Positions 1-10,242 of a stretch of 64,000 nucleotides of DNA are shown here, piece after piece; position 1 is the stretch's first letter, and each line of letters starts with the position of its first letter. Below the pieces are notes generated by a model. That model worked only from the letters and a program-made list of their open reading frames with translations. It had not been told where the DNA came from and did no database searches. The stretch is from Xestospongia bergquistia. Its lineage: Eukaryota; Porifera; Demospongiae; Haplosclerida; Petrosiidae. A program made the position numbers and the translations under genes. The stretch is from the NCBI GenBank assembly GCA_963965975.1, contig OZ014419.1, positions 5,545,677 to 5,609,676 on the forward strand, written 5' to 3'.

Positions 1-2618
1 TCTTCTTTATTAAAGAATTGTTGTATTAATTGATAATAATCATTGGTGGGAATAGGGTCTGTCTCACCCATAACAACACGAAATGCCCATTCACCATCTA
101 GAGAAGTAACTATGAAAAAATAGGGAATTAAGTTAATACATACATATCACAATTAAATAGTGTCTCATCAATCCTATGTTTTATGGAATTTAAGCAGATG
201 TATCTGTCTACACGGTGTCATGCCATTTCGTCTAATCCCATTTTGTCTAACAAAATGGACTTTTGTCCCATTTTGTCTAATAGTGTAAAAGGTCTAAGAT
301 AAGTGGATTAAGGCTAGTAAAGGTGATGGAATTCTAAAAAGGCTTTGATGTCTTTAAAGATAGAGTACTTAATGGAGCCATTTCATACATACAACATATT
401 GAATCAATGGAGTTCAAGTTGTACATCCATCAAGTGATAGCAATTGCCTTTGTTCCCCCAGCTTTTGTCAAGTTAGCTTGGAGTGGATTACAAGAGAATT
501 CTCCAGACTTTGACAACAAGGAGAGTTTTGTTCAGTACTTTGAAAGTACATGGATAGATGGCAACTTTCCTATTTGTTCGTGGAATGTTTATACACAAGT
601 GACAAGAGGGTCCTTGCATTAATAACAATGCTGAAGGATGGCATAGTAAAATGAAGAAACTTGCTGGGAAATCACACCCAAACATTTACAAGGCAGTCAG
701 CCTTTTCAAGTCTGAACAAGCTGCAACAGAAGTCAGTTTTATGCAGCTGGCTGCAAGAGGGCTTCCAAGAAGGAGAAGAAAGTACAGAAACCACAAGAAC
801 AGAATGAAAACTATTAAGGAAAAGCATGAAGCAGGAGGTTATATGTTAAAAGAACTTCTTAGGGCATATAGCCATTGGATATCTTTGTAATTACTGTTAT
901 TTAAATCAATTTAGTTTTTAGACGAAATGGGACAACTGTACATTTTGTTAGACGAAATGGGATTAGACGAAATGGCTATAAACCATCTACACATACCACC
1001 TTCCAAGATCACTGTAGCAGCCAAAGCAGGCTGCTGATGTGGTGGTTTTCCCCATAACCACTCTCTCACTCCTCCAAATAGTATGACTAATACATGGTCC
1101 ATTTTCAATTGAAAAGTAATAGCTGAGTGGAAATGGCGATGTGCCACTGATTCTAGTAAGAATATCTACATACAGTAAAGAAATATTAAGACAAGTAACC
1201 ATAAGTGACTTAGAGCTAGCTATGTAAAATATATTGTTTCATACTTGTGTCCATTTGCCATTGTCAGTATCCAATAGCCAGCAGTCATTAAGAGTGTTAC
1301 CCCCACGATCCCGACCACCTAATATGAGTAAATTTGTTTGGTTTTGTCCAGTCATTGGGCTAGAGATACAAACTGCTGCATGGTCCTGACGTCCTAATGG
1401 AAACTTTCTTTCCCTTTGTCCTTCTTCAGACTGATTTATATCTAATTTCTTCCAATGCTGGAGATAAAACAGTAACAAGGATCATTCTTGCCTTTGTAAT
1501 ACATTACTCACAATGCCATCACATGTCACTTGTATGATATAACAATCTTTAATACAAGTGCCATTTTGAGGGTTGTATCCACCATATAAAAGAGCAGATG
1601 TATGTGATATTTTGGTAAGAGTAAACCCAGCACATGGAGGAGGGAGTTCACCTTTCATTGATGGAGTACTCCATTTACCTGCAGTATAGATTAATACCAC
1701 TGTAGCAATACAACATAATTAATTATCTGTCTAAATATGGCAATGGACCTGATGAGTCAGTGCACACATAATTAAGAAAGTATTCTAAATATTGAGTGGG
1801 TATATGTTATCAATTATTACTATCATACTGAAACATCAACTGATACAAACACATCCACCTAATTGTTGTTTCATGATTATACCAATACAATAATAACATG
1901 ATCTCAGTGTTCTGTAGTAAGAAGTTTGCTTTGCAAATGCATACCAGTGTTAAAAGCAAAGATGTGAACTTCATTAGTCCAGCCCCAATCAGGGTTGTCT
2001 CCCCAGGGAATGTAGATTGCTTCAGTGTGATTACCAGAACACAAAAGGCCTGTCCCTCCAAAAACACACAAATAGTCTTCTCCATCAATTTTAAAATGAA
2101 ACATCCCACTACGTGATTTTTGCATAGGACACTTCGCTGGGTTTTGAGGAACAATAGCTCTCCATACATTAGTGAGGGTATCAAGACAATACATTGTATT
2201 ATGTCGACACCAATCATGGCCACAAAACCCTCCAAAGTAGTATATCTCATTCTTCACTAGAGCGCAAGCATATCCTCTGATACCAAGAGGTGGTCTGCCC
2301 ACAGTATGTTCTTGTTGCCATTTACCACTGTGGAGATCAAATACCTACATATATAATATGGAATTATAGTTATAAGAAAATTTAGACAACACAGTGGTAT
2401 TAACCTCAATTACAGATGATACACGTGTCTTCTGGTCACTGGTGTGTACTTCTGGCATTGCTGCTTGCATTCCACCCCAGACAATTGCTTTATTTCTAAA
2501 AGCTACACAAGAGTGGCCCCATCTTGCCTGTGGTTGCTGTCTCTCTGAGTAGCAGAGATGAAAGCATGGAGTGAAATTAGTAAGACAACTTACTTCCTTG
2601 AAAAAATCTCTTCAGCAT
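1..2618 (-). CDS. Kelch-repeat protein, 3' part outside window
   Basis: Multi-exon gene truncated by the left edge of the window. Exons read on the minus strand: 2618-2594 (start, MLKRFFQG), 2544-2405, 2344-1945, 1678-1512, 1457-1245, 1165-997 and 97-1; phases join cleanly at every boundary. The translation shows about five kelch blades, recognised by GG doublets followed by spaced Y/W residues (IVWGGM, YYFGGF, LCVFGG, LLYGGY, LILGGR, ILFGGV). This predicts a beta-propeller for protein binding, probably cytoplasmic since no signal peptide or TM segment is visible. The motif GWTNEVHI and the block LNDCWLLD are shared with the plus-strand gene at 10243, so the two are paralogues. The last visible exon (GEWAFRVVMGETDP...) differs from that paralogue. 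The intron 98-996 carries a MULE remnant. The domain after the propeller is not visible. Confidence 0.85.
222..976. mobile_element. Short Mutator-like (MULE) DNA transposon remnant
   Basis: A 755 bp element bounded by 36 bp terminal inverted repeats, 222-257 and 941-976, which differ at one base (core GCCATTTCGTCTAATCCCAT). A related, shorter motif recurs just inside both ends (around 264-281 and 918-933). Inside are two pieces of transposase in plus orientation. It lies in an intron of the minus-strand kelch gene, outside both splice sites, so it should be tolerated. I found no clean 9 bp target duplication next to the repeats, so the flanks have drifted or the true ends lie slightly elsewhere. 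Confidence 0.8.
407..890 (+). pseudogene. MULE transposase C-terminal remnant
   Basis: Two open pieces (407-622 and 651-890). The first carries F-x-Y-F-E-S-T-W followed by WNVY. The sequence between them reads NNNAEGWHSKMKKLAGKSH across a frame change, and the second piece continues HPNIYKAVSLFKSEQA. The W...N-N-x-E-G-W/F-H...HPN pattern is the hallmark of the C-terminal side of FLYWCH-associated MULE transposases in animals. No catalytic DDE core is present and the element is too short to hold one, so this is an internally deleted, non-autonomous copy. Confidence 0.7.
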
Positions 2619-3090
2619 GTCTTTAGTGACAGCTCATATTGCAATCATGCATTCAACTATCGTTGATACACGTTATTATACATCACAATTAAGTTGTACA
2701 TGTAGGTTGGGTTTCTTTATATTAATAACACTTCCTATTAATGTATGTGATTTCTGTAGCACTCCAAATGAAAACAAACACACAAAAATTTAATGTTTTC
2801 TAGTTCAACAATTGAATCATCTGATCTTTACTGCACGTCAGGTACATCATTGAAGTTTTGATGAGATAATGATTTTCCTTTATTTGACTTAGGTCAGAAG
2901 CTATGCATTTATAAACACCAGTACCATTGATAATAAAATGGCCACTTCATTTCTTTTAGACCTTCCCTGTCAACTGGACTAGTTAATTTGAGATATCTGT
3001 TCCGTCACACATACATCTGACAATGACTGAGTCCAGACTGACATAAACGGCAGTGGGAGACAAGTCATGAGGTAAACTGAGATAACAACA

Positions 3091-3358
3091 CATACATTGT
3101 AAAAATTGATTAGTTGATTTAACCAATATATTGTTATACAGGTTGTATGTAACAAACTTATTATGATGCATAAAAGTAAACAAAATTATGTTTTGATCAC
3201 TAACGCACTATTGTTTATGTAGCTATATAAACAATAGTGCTATTAGTAATCAAAATAGAATTATGTTTACTTTTTTGCATCATAATAAGTTTGTTATATT
3301 ACATGTAACCTGTATAACGATATACTGATTAAATCAACCAATCAATTTATACAGTGTA
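3091..3358. repeat. Long hairpin (foldback) MITE
   Basis: The two halves of this stretch are inverted copies, roughly 85% alike by eye, meeting near 3220 at the loop TATGTAGCTATATAAA. Each arm contains AACAAACTTATTATGATGCA and CACTATTGTTTAT. Arms are about 125 bp. There is no coding capacity. This is the structure of a foldback-type or hairpin MITE; the superfamily cannot be told from the sequence. Confidence 0.75.
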
Positions 3359-5199
3359 AGGGTATAAGTGAGATTGAAGGAGTATCTGTTACAAAATTGA
3401 AAAAAAACGCTTGTACATTTTGCACACTATCTCAAATTTTAAATGTAATTGCTCTAGAAGTACATTACATATAAGTTCACAACTATTGGAATGTCTCATT
3501 AAGTTCACAAGTTTTGATTTATTAATAGTTATTATAGTCTTTTATAGTTTTAAATTATAATTATTTTAGAATTATGGGTGTTGAAACCACTCCCTCCTTA
3601 AATAATTATTCTAAAATATGCAGAAACATAACATCAGGGTTTCCATTATTAGGGATTTTACTCTAGATTTAGGGAAAATTTAAGCAATAATACTGATTAT
3701 TTATAAATAGACCAAAAGGAGCTTGCAATCTCAGTATTTATGCACTAGCTTTTCATGACCAGCTCAAATTATTGTTGAAAGTACTAGAGGAAGATGTTTA
3801 TAGCAAAAATAAATGCTTCAACATTTTCCATTTTTGCTGGGAGGAGACTTCACACCTACTCTCACATTAGTCTCAATTGTATTTGTTCATACAAAATTCA
3901 TGTGAATATTAGTAATACAGACTGATAATAATACTGATTATTTATGACCAAGAATTGTAGAATTATTGTCAATAATAGCTAGTCTGATTACGGGTATTAT
4001 CACTTTGTTAATAATTTAATATATAGATGTTGTCATTTATTTTATGCCATTTCATTTTCTGTAGATTCGATTGACACAAACAAGGTGGAATAGCATCAGA
4101 CATGTTTACTAGATTGTCTGTTTAGCAGCATGATATTAGGTAAGGTATACATTTTAATGTTTAGCTGTCCAATTGTGTAAGATATCTTCTAGCCTCTCTT
4201 CTTTAGCCTACCACACATCAATGATGGATAAATGTGTCAGTTGTCAATGTGTGGGTTTCAAGTTTTGATCATAACATACGTGTAACGTAGAATAAGTGAG
4301 AAATTGGCAGCATCATATACATGTTTACGCATACTATGTGATCCAAAATATATGGAAAACAGAATGGATGTATAATATTTGCATACATACATGACAGCAT
4401 TCACAAGAAGTCAGTGCTACGCCATGACATCAATTTACAGGTACAGATAAGTGTTTGTAAAACTTTGGCTACTGAGTAGCAGTAATTGCCATACTTGTTC
4501 ATTGTATATACATCTATATGCACATGTTATAGATTGATGCAGAATACCATACTTTGTTCATAAAAGGATGTTAACTTTTTTAGTGCTGCCTGTTATTAAT
4601 TTAAAATAAAGTTGACTGAAGAACTGAAATAGTTACTCTTTATGATTTATGTTGTACGTATGAAAATTTTCAATAACAAACTAATTATGAACATGGCATA
4701 TCTCATTAAAAATATGCCTTCACAGTATCTTTGTAATTTATTTTAAACCTCTCCATTAATAGAGTAGTAAGTACCTGTACATATGAAACATTAATAATTA
4801 TGGTAGACTGATACAACTTTGGCCAGACTATTTTTTTTGTAAAGTGTGACAGCAAATATATATTGGTTGCTGCTTTATATCAGTTTCTATTCCCTTCAGA
4901 TAGTGCTTGATCTCTAGCAACTATAGCCATTTTTTAGATTAATGCATGCTCATTTATTTGTTACCATATCATCCAGGGTGATTAACCATTTGTCATTGAA
5001 TCACTTTACCTTTAGTGTTCTATGTTTGATATAATCACTGTGACATACATTCAAGAACAGCTGTCTTATGTTGTCTGTTAAGTATTAGAAATTTGTATAC
5101 ATGTTTTAAACTAACTTACTTCGTGTTTCTTGAGAGTGGACCTTATGAAGTTTCTTGTGAAGATACAATCTCTGATAAAAATTTTGAAACTTTTATTTG

Positions 5200-5775
5200 C
5201 TTAGCTATTAAGGTGTATAGTTGATTGTATTAATCATATTCACATGTATTTCGTAAGCACAAATGCAGTTGAGACCATTGTGGGAGTAGGTGTGGTGTCT
5301 CGACCCAGCAAAAACATGTGGTGTCTCGACCCAGCAAAAACAAAAATGTTAAAAACGTTATTTTGCTGATCTATTAAGATGTAAAGTTGATTGTATTAAT
5401 CATATTCAAATGTATTTTATAACCACAAATGTAGTTGAGACCATTGCAGGAGCAGGTATGGTGTCTCTTCCAAGCAAAAACAGAAATTTAGTTTTACAGA
5501 CCTATTAAATTGTATAGTTGATCATATTAATCATAATTACTTGTATTTTGTACATATAAATATAGTCAAGACCATTGTGGGAGTAGATGTGATATCTCTG
5601 CCCAGTAAAAACAAAAAATAATTACAAATTTATTTTTGCTGATCTTTTGAAGTGTGTAGGTGATCATAATTATTAATCATGTTCACATGTATTCTGAATG
5701 CACAAATATAGTTGAGACCGTAGTAGGTGTGGTGTCTCCTCCAAACAATTATCAATCAAAAACAATTAAAGTGTG
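5200..5775. repeat. Array of ~120-160 bp degenerate tandem units
   Basis: Four units in direct orientation begin near 5200, 5364, 5491 and 5636. Each runs from GTTGATTGTATTAATCAT through CACAAAT-TAGTTGAGACCATT and GGAGTAGGTGTGGTGTCTC to CCAGCAAAAACA. In the first unit the last 28 bp or so (GTGTGGTGTCTCGACCCAGC and following) is itself doubled at about 5288-5343. Inverted relatives of the same unit lie at about 3826-3930 and 5835-5955. The pattern suggests repeated insertion or local amplification of one short non-autonomous element. Confidence 0.65.
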
Positions 5776-6506
5776 TTTAGTCTTATGATAAATAATTTAC
5801 ACTTAATACAATCAACTACACAACATAAGAGGCTAACAAAAATAATTTTTTACTCTTGCAAAGGCCTCAACTGTATTCATCCATACAAAATACACACTAC
5901 TTATATAATAGGTCAGCAAAAATAAATTTTTCAACATTTTCTATTTTGATGGTTTCCAAGCAGCACTAATTATAATGTTAAATGTTTCAACCCATGTAAT
6001 GTGTTCTGCAGCAATTAATTTGAAGATGTAATTCAATGTTTATTTTATTTATTAAGTTTCTGTTGACATACAAGTAGATTTAGTTGTAATGTCTTTGTTT
6101 CATATATTGTGATAATTTTTGACTTTAATTTTTATTTCTATTATAACCATTTTAGCATTAGCATGCATTCTCATCCTATACACAACAATTTATATTGATA
6201 TTGTCATGTTTATTTAATTAAGTGTAAATATTTACATAATTATATATTCTTAATCTTTTTAAATAAAGGAAAAATTCCAAAACATTCACTGTTGATATTG
6301 TAACGCCCACGCAACAGCAAACTAAAGAATGTCATCTTAGCTCGCCTCTCCCCGTACAGGAAGGGAGGAGGGCACGAGTGGCTAAAGACAGGAATGTTTC
6401 ATCAAAAATTCATGAAGATAGGCGTGGGATTACAGAGCAATGAATAATGTATGTATATTAAGATATATGAATAAAACATTAAGACGCGTGTGTGCAACAT
6501 TGAAGA

Positions 6507-7183
6507 ATGGATGACGATGATTTTTCTGAAGTTCCTGCTGCTTGTGAAAGTAGCAATAAGTTTCCTGAAGTTGGACTACAGAATCTAGGAAATACATGTT
6601 TTGCAAATGCAATAGTGCAATCACTGATTCATTGCCCAGACTTTCACAGATATGTGATATCACATAAGGAAAGTGGTATGTAACTTTAATATGAGTTGTA
6701 CTAAAATATGAATAGTAAGTCATAATATACAATATTACTATGAATCATCTTTCCAATGAAATATTACCATATTGGCATTTTAATAATCAAGAGGATGCCC
6801 ATGAATTTCTATGTGGAATTCTTAAGAGCCTAGAAGATGCAGACATTAGGTAATTATTATTTTCAAACAATAATGTAACAAACAATATTAACATAATGTT
6901 CTATGTAGTTCTCAAATAAACATTGGCATTGAGACTGCAGGTGAGTAAATGATTTATATGTTGATGACATTAAAATCCTTTAAAAAATACAGTTCGATGT
7001 GTAGAATGTAATGCAGTAAAAATAACAGAAACGTGTCAGTCTCACATTCAAATTGATACACAGGTTGGTTAAAATACAACAGCTAGCTGTGTTGAAGTAA
7101 CTGTTTTTCAGAGTGAAAATGTACATAAAGGTATTAGTAAAAATCATAAAGAAGTATGAAATTCTCAATCAACACCTTTTGTA
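6507..7183 (+). pseudogene. USP/UCH-type deubiquitinase fragment inside transposon
   Basis: Starts at ATG 6507 (MDDDDFSEVPAAC). The first exon holds the USP Cys box, GLQNLGNTCFANAIVQSL, with the nucleophile Cys in the NTCF motif. The next exon (about 6735-6850) has YWHFNNQEDAHEFLCGIL, matching the conserved Q-x-DAHEFL block. Later short exons hold VRCVECNAVKITETC, the Zn-knuckle CxxC. Exon edges have proper GT/AG signals. The His box that completes the catalytic site was not found, and the frame degenerates after about 7140. Ubiquitin-specific proteases remove ubiquitin from proteins. Here the fragment precedes the transposase on the same strand and inside the same terminal repeats, so it is probably the N-terminus of the element's protein or a captured host gene. 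Confidence 0.65.
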
Positions 7184-7528
7184 AGTTGCTAATAACTTAA
7201 CCATGACACATGTATTATGTATTACATCAGGGAAGACCATGAAGATCAATTAAATCCGCAGAAAAATTCAGCTCTTGCCTGTGCAATTAAAAGTAATCCA
7301 ATCAGAGGAAGTGCTAGCAATGGTGGCCAACAGCCCTCAAAGTGTAAGTCTCAATTAATGGGCATCTTATTTTGCTATATGATAGTAACTAATGCAATAC
7401 AACCAACAACTACCAAAGTCACATCACAAGTCAGTAATCTAACCATAGGAAGTGGTACCAAACAAAAGACACAATTACAAAAAATTGGGACAACAATGCT
7501 AAAGACATTAGTAGCTTTATATATGTAG

Positions 7529-9925
7529 GTTGATAACAAATACCAATGCTTGGATTGTGGAAAGGTATACCAAAGCAGAAGTGGTCTTTTCAAACACAAG
7601 AAAGCTCTTCATTATGAAAGTTCATGAATTCTTCATTGTCATGAACCTAACTGTCATTTCACAATGAAGAGACTGACACAGCTACGTGAACATTTAACCA
7701 GCACACACAGAATAGAGATGAAAGTAAAGACATTTACATTTGCAGACAATGAAGGTATAATTTTATCCATGTATCATCTAAGAGGCTAGTGTTATATTGA
7801 TCTCCCATAGAATTTAAAAGATGGAAAACATGGTTCGAAGAAAAGATTTCATCTTCTTTTGTCAAAGCAATGGGAAATAAAAGGGACACTGATGACAACT
7901 TAATATGTTATTATTACTGCAACAGAAGCGGATTCTACAATACAAAGGGAATTGGAAAACAACAGATCAAAGTTCAAGGGACTTGCAAGCTTAATACCTA
8001 TTGTACAACATTAATTAACACAATGACTGAAGAAACTACAGGTAAAGTGGAGGTAGAAGTATGAGATACACACTATGGACACACAACAGATCTAGGACAT
8101 ATACGTTTACCTGATAATGTTAGACTCTCTGTTGCTGGACAATTGCTTCAGGGAGTCTCATTTCAACACATTTTGGACAAGGCACGTGACAGTGTTGGCA
8201 CAGATCTGAAATGAGTTCATCTAATAAGTAGAAAAGACATTGGAAATATTGAAAAATCATATCACCTAAATAGTAAACAAAGACATAAGAATGATTTACT
8301 GGAAGAGAAAGACATACAGAAATTTCAAATACTTCTGACAAAAACTATTCAACAACTTCAGATGAATGATGAAACATCTCCATTTGCAGAATATTTTATC
8401 AGAACCTACGTATATAGAAAACAACAATGGGCACAATGCTATAGACAGGGATCGTTTATTAATACGAACATGTATGTTGAGGCTTTCCATCGTGTATTAA
8501 AGTATATATACATGAATCGTAGGATCAATAAAAGAGTGAACAATTGTATCAATACATTAATGAAAATTACAAGGGACAAAGCATTCGAATGACTTATAAA
8601 ACTAACCAAGGGAAAGAAGACAAAGAGATTGATTGACATACACAAAAGACATTTAACCAGCAAGGACATGACAATAGATTCAGTTGAACAAGTTAAAGAT
8701 GGAGTATGGGATGTGACACCATCATGTGGTAATGACAAATATAGAGTGACTATAGAGAATGAGGAATGCCCAGTGAATTGTAGACTAAGATGTAATGACT
8801 GCAACATATGTGTCCACTCCTACTCCTGTACATGTTAAGACTATACTACAATAGGAAACATATGCAAACACATTCATTTAATGGTACAATTTCAACAACA
8901 CAACAGTCAAGAACAACTAAATGAAAACAACTCAACTAACAATGGAAAGAATTCAGACAAAGAACTAAATGATATACTTAAAGCAATAATGTCAGATGGT
9001 GGTGATTTAGACATTATTGAAACCAGACAACACGTTTTTAACAAAATTCAGACTATTACAACATTAGTAGAACAATGTACTGATAAACAGACATTACAAA
9101 CAATAAACACAAAGCTTGGTACCACAATAGGACTAATAAAATGTCATTTAGAGCAGATGAAACCAGTACTTCCACTGACACAACATGAACCAGTAAATAA
9201 AACTATAGCTCCACAATAACCATTCTTCAGCACTCGAAAAAGACCAAAAAAACCATCAGTTAGACTAAAAAAGCCAAAGAACACTGAAAAAGAAGAAATT
9301 GAAAAACAATTAAACAATGACACAAAATTGTATATGACAAAGAAAGCCACATATGGTATGACTAAATCTAACATTAAACAATAAAATAACAAATTACTTT
9401 CCCTTTATAGATACTCTAATATTGTTATGTACCAAAGATAGAGCAGATAAGTTCATCAATAGAACAGCAAACAAATTAACACTGGTACAAATGAAAAAGA
9501 AAATGGACAACCTACCTGATGAGATAATTGACTTTGATATCTCTAACATTCAGGTATACGTGACAAATGAAGCATGGGAAACATTACAACAACTAGGTAA
9601 GGTGACATTACACTTCAACCATACTATCATCAACACAACACCACAGTGACTACCAAACGTCTTGAATGGATGTGCTCTCATTGCCAACTATCTACAACAC
9701 ACAGAAACATGATAGAATGTGATGACTGCTGCAGATGGTTTCACTGGTAAGTATATTAAATGGTATATTATATATACTAGATTTGGTAATAATATACAGA
9801 CTAAGATTAACATCTAATATTACCATCTATTTTGTAGGACATGTGTGAATATTGAAAATCCACCAACTGCTGCATGGATCTGCTCATGTTGCATTAAGAT
9901 AAAGTCAATTAAAATAGAAGAATGA
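7529..9925 (+). pseudogene. MULE-like transposase, C2H2 + SWIM + PHD, decayed
   Basis: Begins with C2H2 fingers (YQCLDCGKVYQSRSGLFKHK, then CHEPNC...H). The middle block has HIRLPDNVRLSVAGQLLQGV and VHLISRKDIGNIEKSYHL, followed by RQGSFINTNMYVEAFHRVLK. These are typical of a MULE-related family with C2H2 and SWIM modules seen in several invertebrates. The SWIM finger is around 8780-8880 (YSCTC...NICKHIH). The last exons, 9648-9749 and 9839-9925 with an intron 9598-9645 before them, encode a PHD finger (WMCSHC...CDDCCRWFHW, then TC and WICSCC). One frame is kept but is broken by at least six nonsense codons: TGA near 7626, 8062, 8212 and 8590, and TAA near 8836 and 9217. The stretch from HKNDLLEEK to SPFAEYFIR is far shorter than usual, as if the D-D-E core were deleted. 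Confidence 0.7.
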
Positions 9926-10242
9926 CTACATTAGATCTAATCACTTACTTTTGAGTTTGTTTACTACACAAGACATCACTTGCTTTTTACTTTTACTTCC
10001 TTTTTACTTTTAAGTTTGTTACAGTATAATTATAAATTGTTACTCCGCCTACTGTTTATTTAGTTGCTATGAATATATAATATACCATTCCTGTGGAAAC
10101 ATTCCTATGGAAATATTCCTGTCTTTAGCCGCTTCTAGGAGGGCTACCTACTCGAGACTAATTTGCTCTCGGGAATGTCAGGTTAACTTCAACTGACTCA
10201 ACACTGGTAATAAAAGAAGTCCTCCTTAGGGATTAGTGATCG

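Larger units (their letters stand above)
2619..6379. other. Gene-free, repeat-rich spacer
   Basis: About 3.8 kb with no credible exon on either strand; the only open frame (about 2983-3183, minus) overlaps one arm of a hairpin repeat. It holds the hairpin at 3091-3358, the array at 5200-5775 with inverted relatives on either side, and short AT-rich direct repeats (TAATAATACTGATTATTTAT at about 3690 and 3930). It separates the two head-to-head kelch genes together with the transposon at 6380-10130. Confidence 0.7.
6380..10130. mobile_element. MULE-like DNA transposon carrying USP, SWIM and PHD domains
   Basis: Bounded by inverted repeats 6380-6400 (GGCTAAAGACAGGAATGTTT) and 10109-10130, whose reverse complement differs from it at one of the first 20 bases. 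The sequence just outside the left repeat (6320-6380) can itself fold back, so the true ends may lie slightly further out. Inside, one plus-strand gene (6507-9925) encodes in order a USP-type protease start, C2H2 fingers, a MULE-like transposase, a SWIM finger and a PHD finger. The gene has several in-frame nonsense codons and seems to lack the catalytic core, so the copy is dead. No target duplication could be confirmed. The right end lies only 112 bp before the start codon of the kelch-Death gene. Confidence 0.75.

Noticed and set aside
1898-2116. Plus-strand open frame opposite the kelch exon
   Set aside because: Antisense shadow of the minus-strand exon 1945-2344, which is well supported by kelch motifs.
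2983-3183. A 66-codon open frame on the minus strand
   Set aside because: It lies on the left arm of the hairpin repeat, has no domain-like pattern and no splice context.
5200-5775. CRISPR array
   Set aside because: The repeats are over 100 bp, degenerate and lack regular unique spacers, and the context is eukaryotic.
7870-8880. TGA recoding (read-through or alternative code) in the transposon gene
   Set aside because: All host genes in the window use TGA, TAA and TAG as normal stops, and TAA also interrupts the same frame; decay explains it better.
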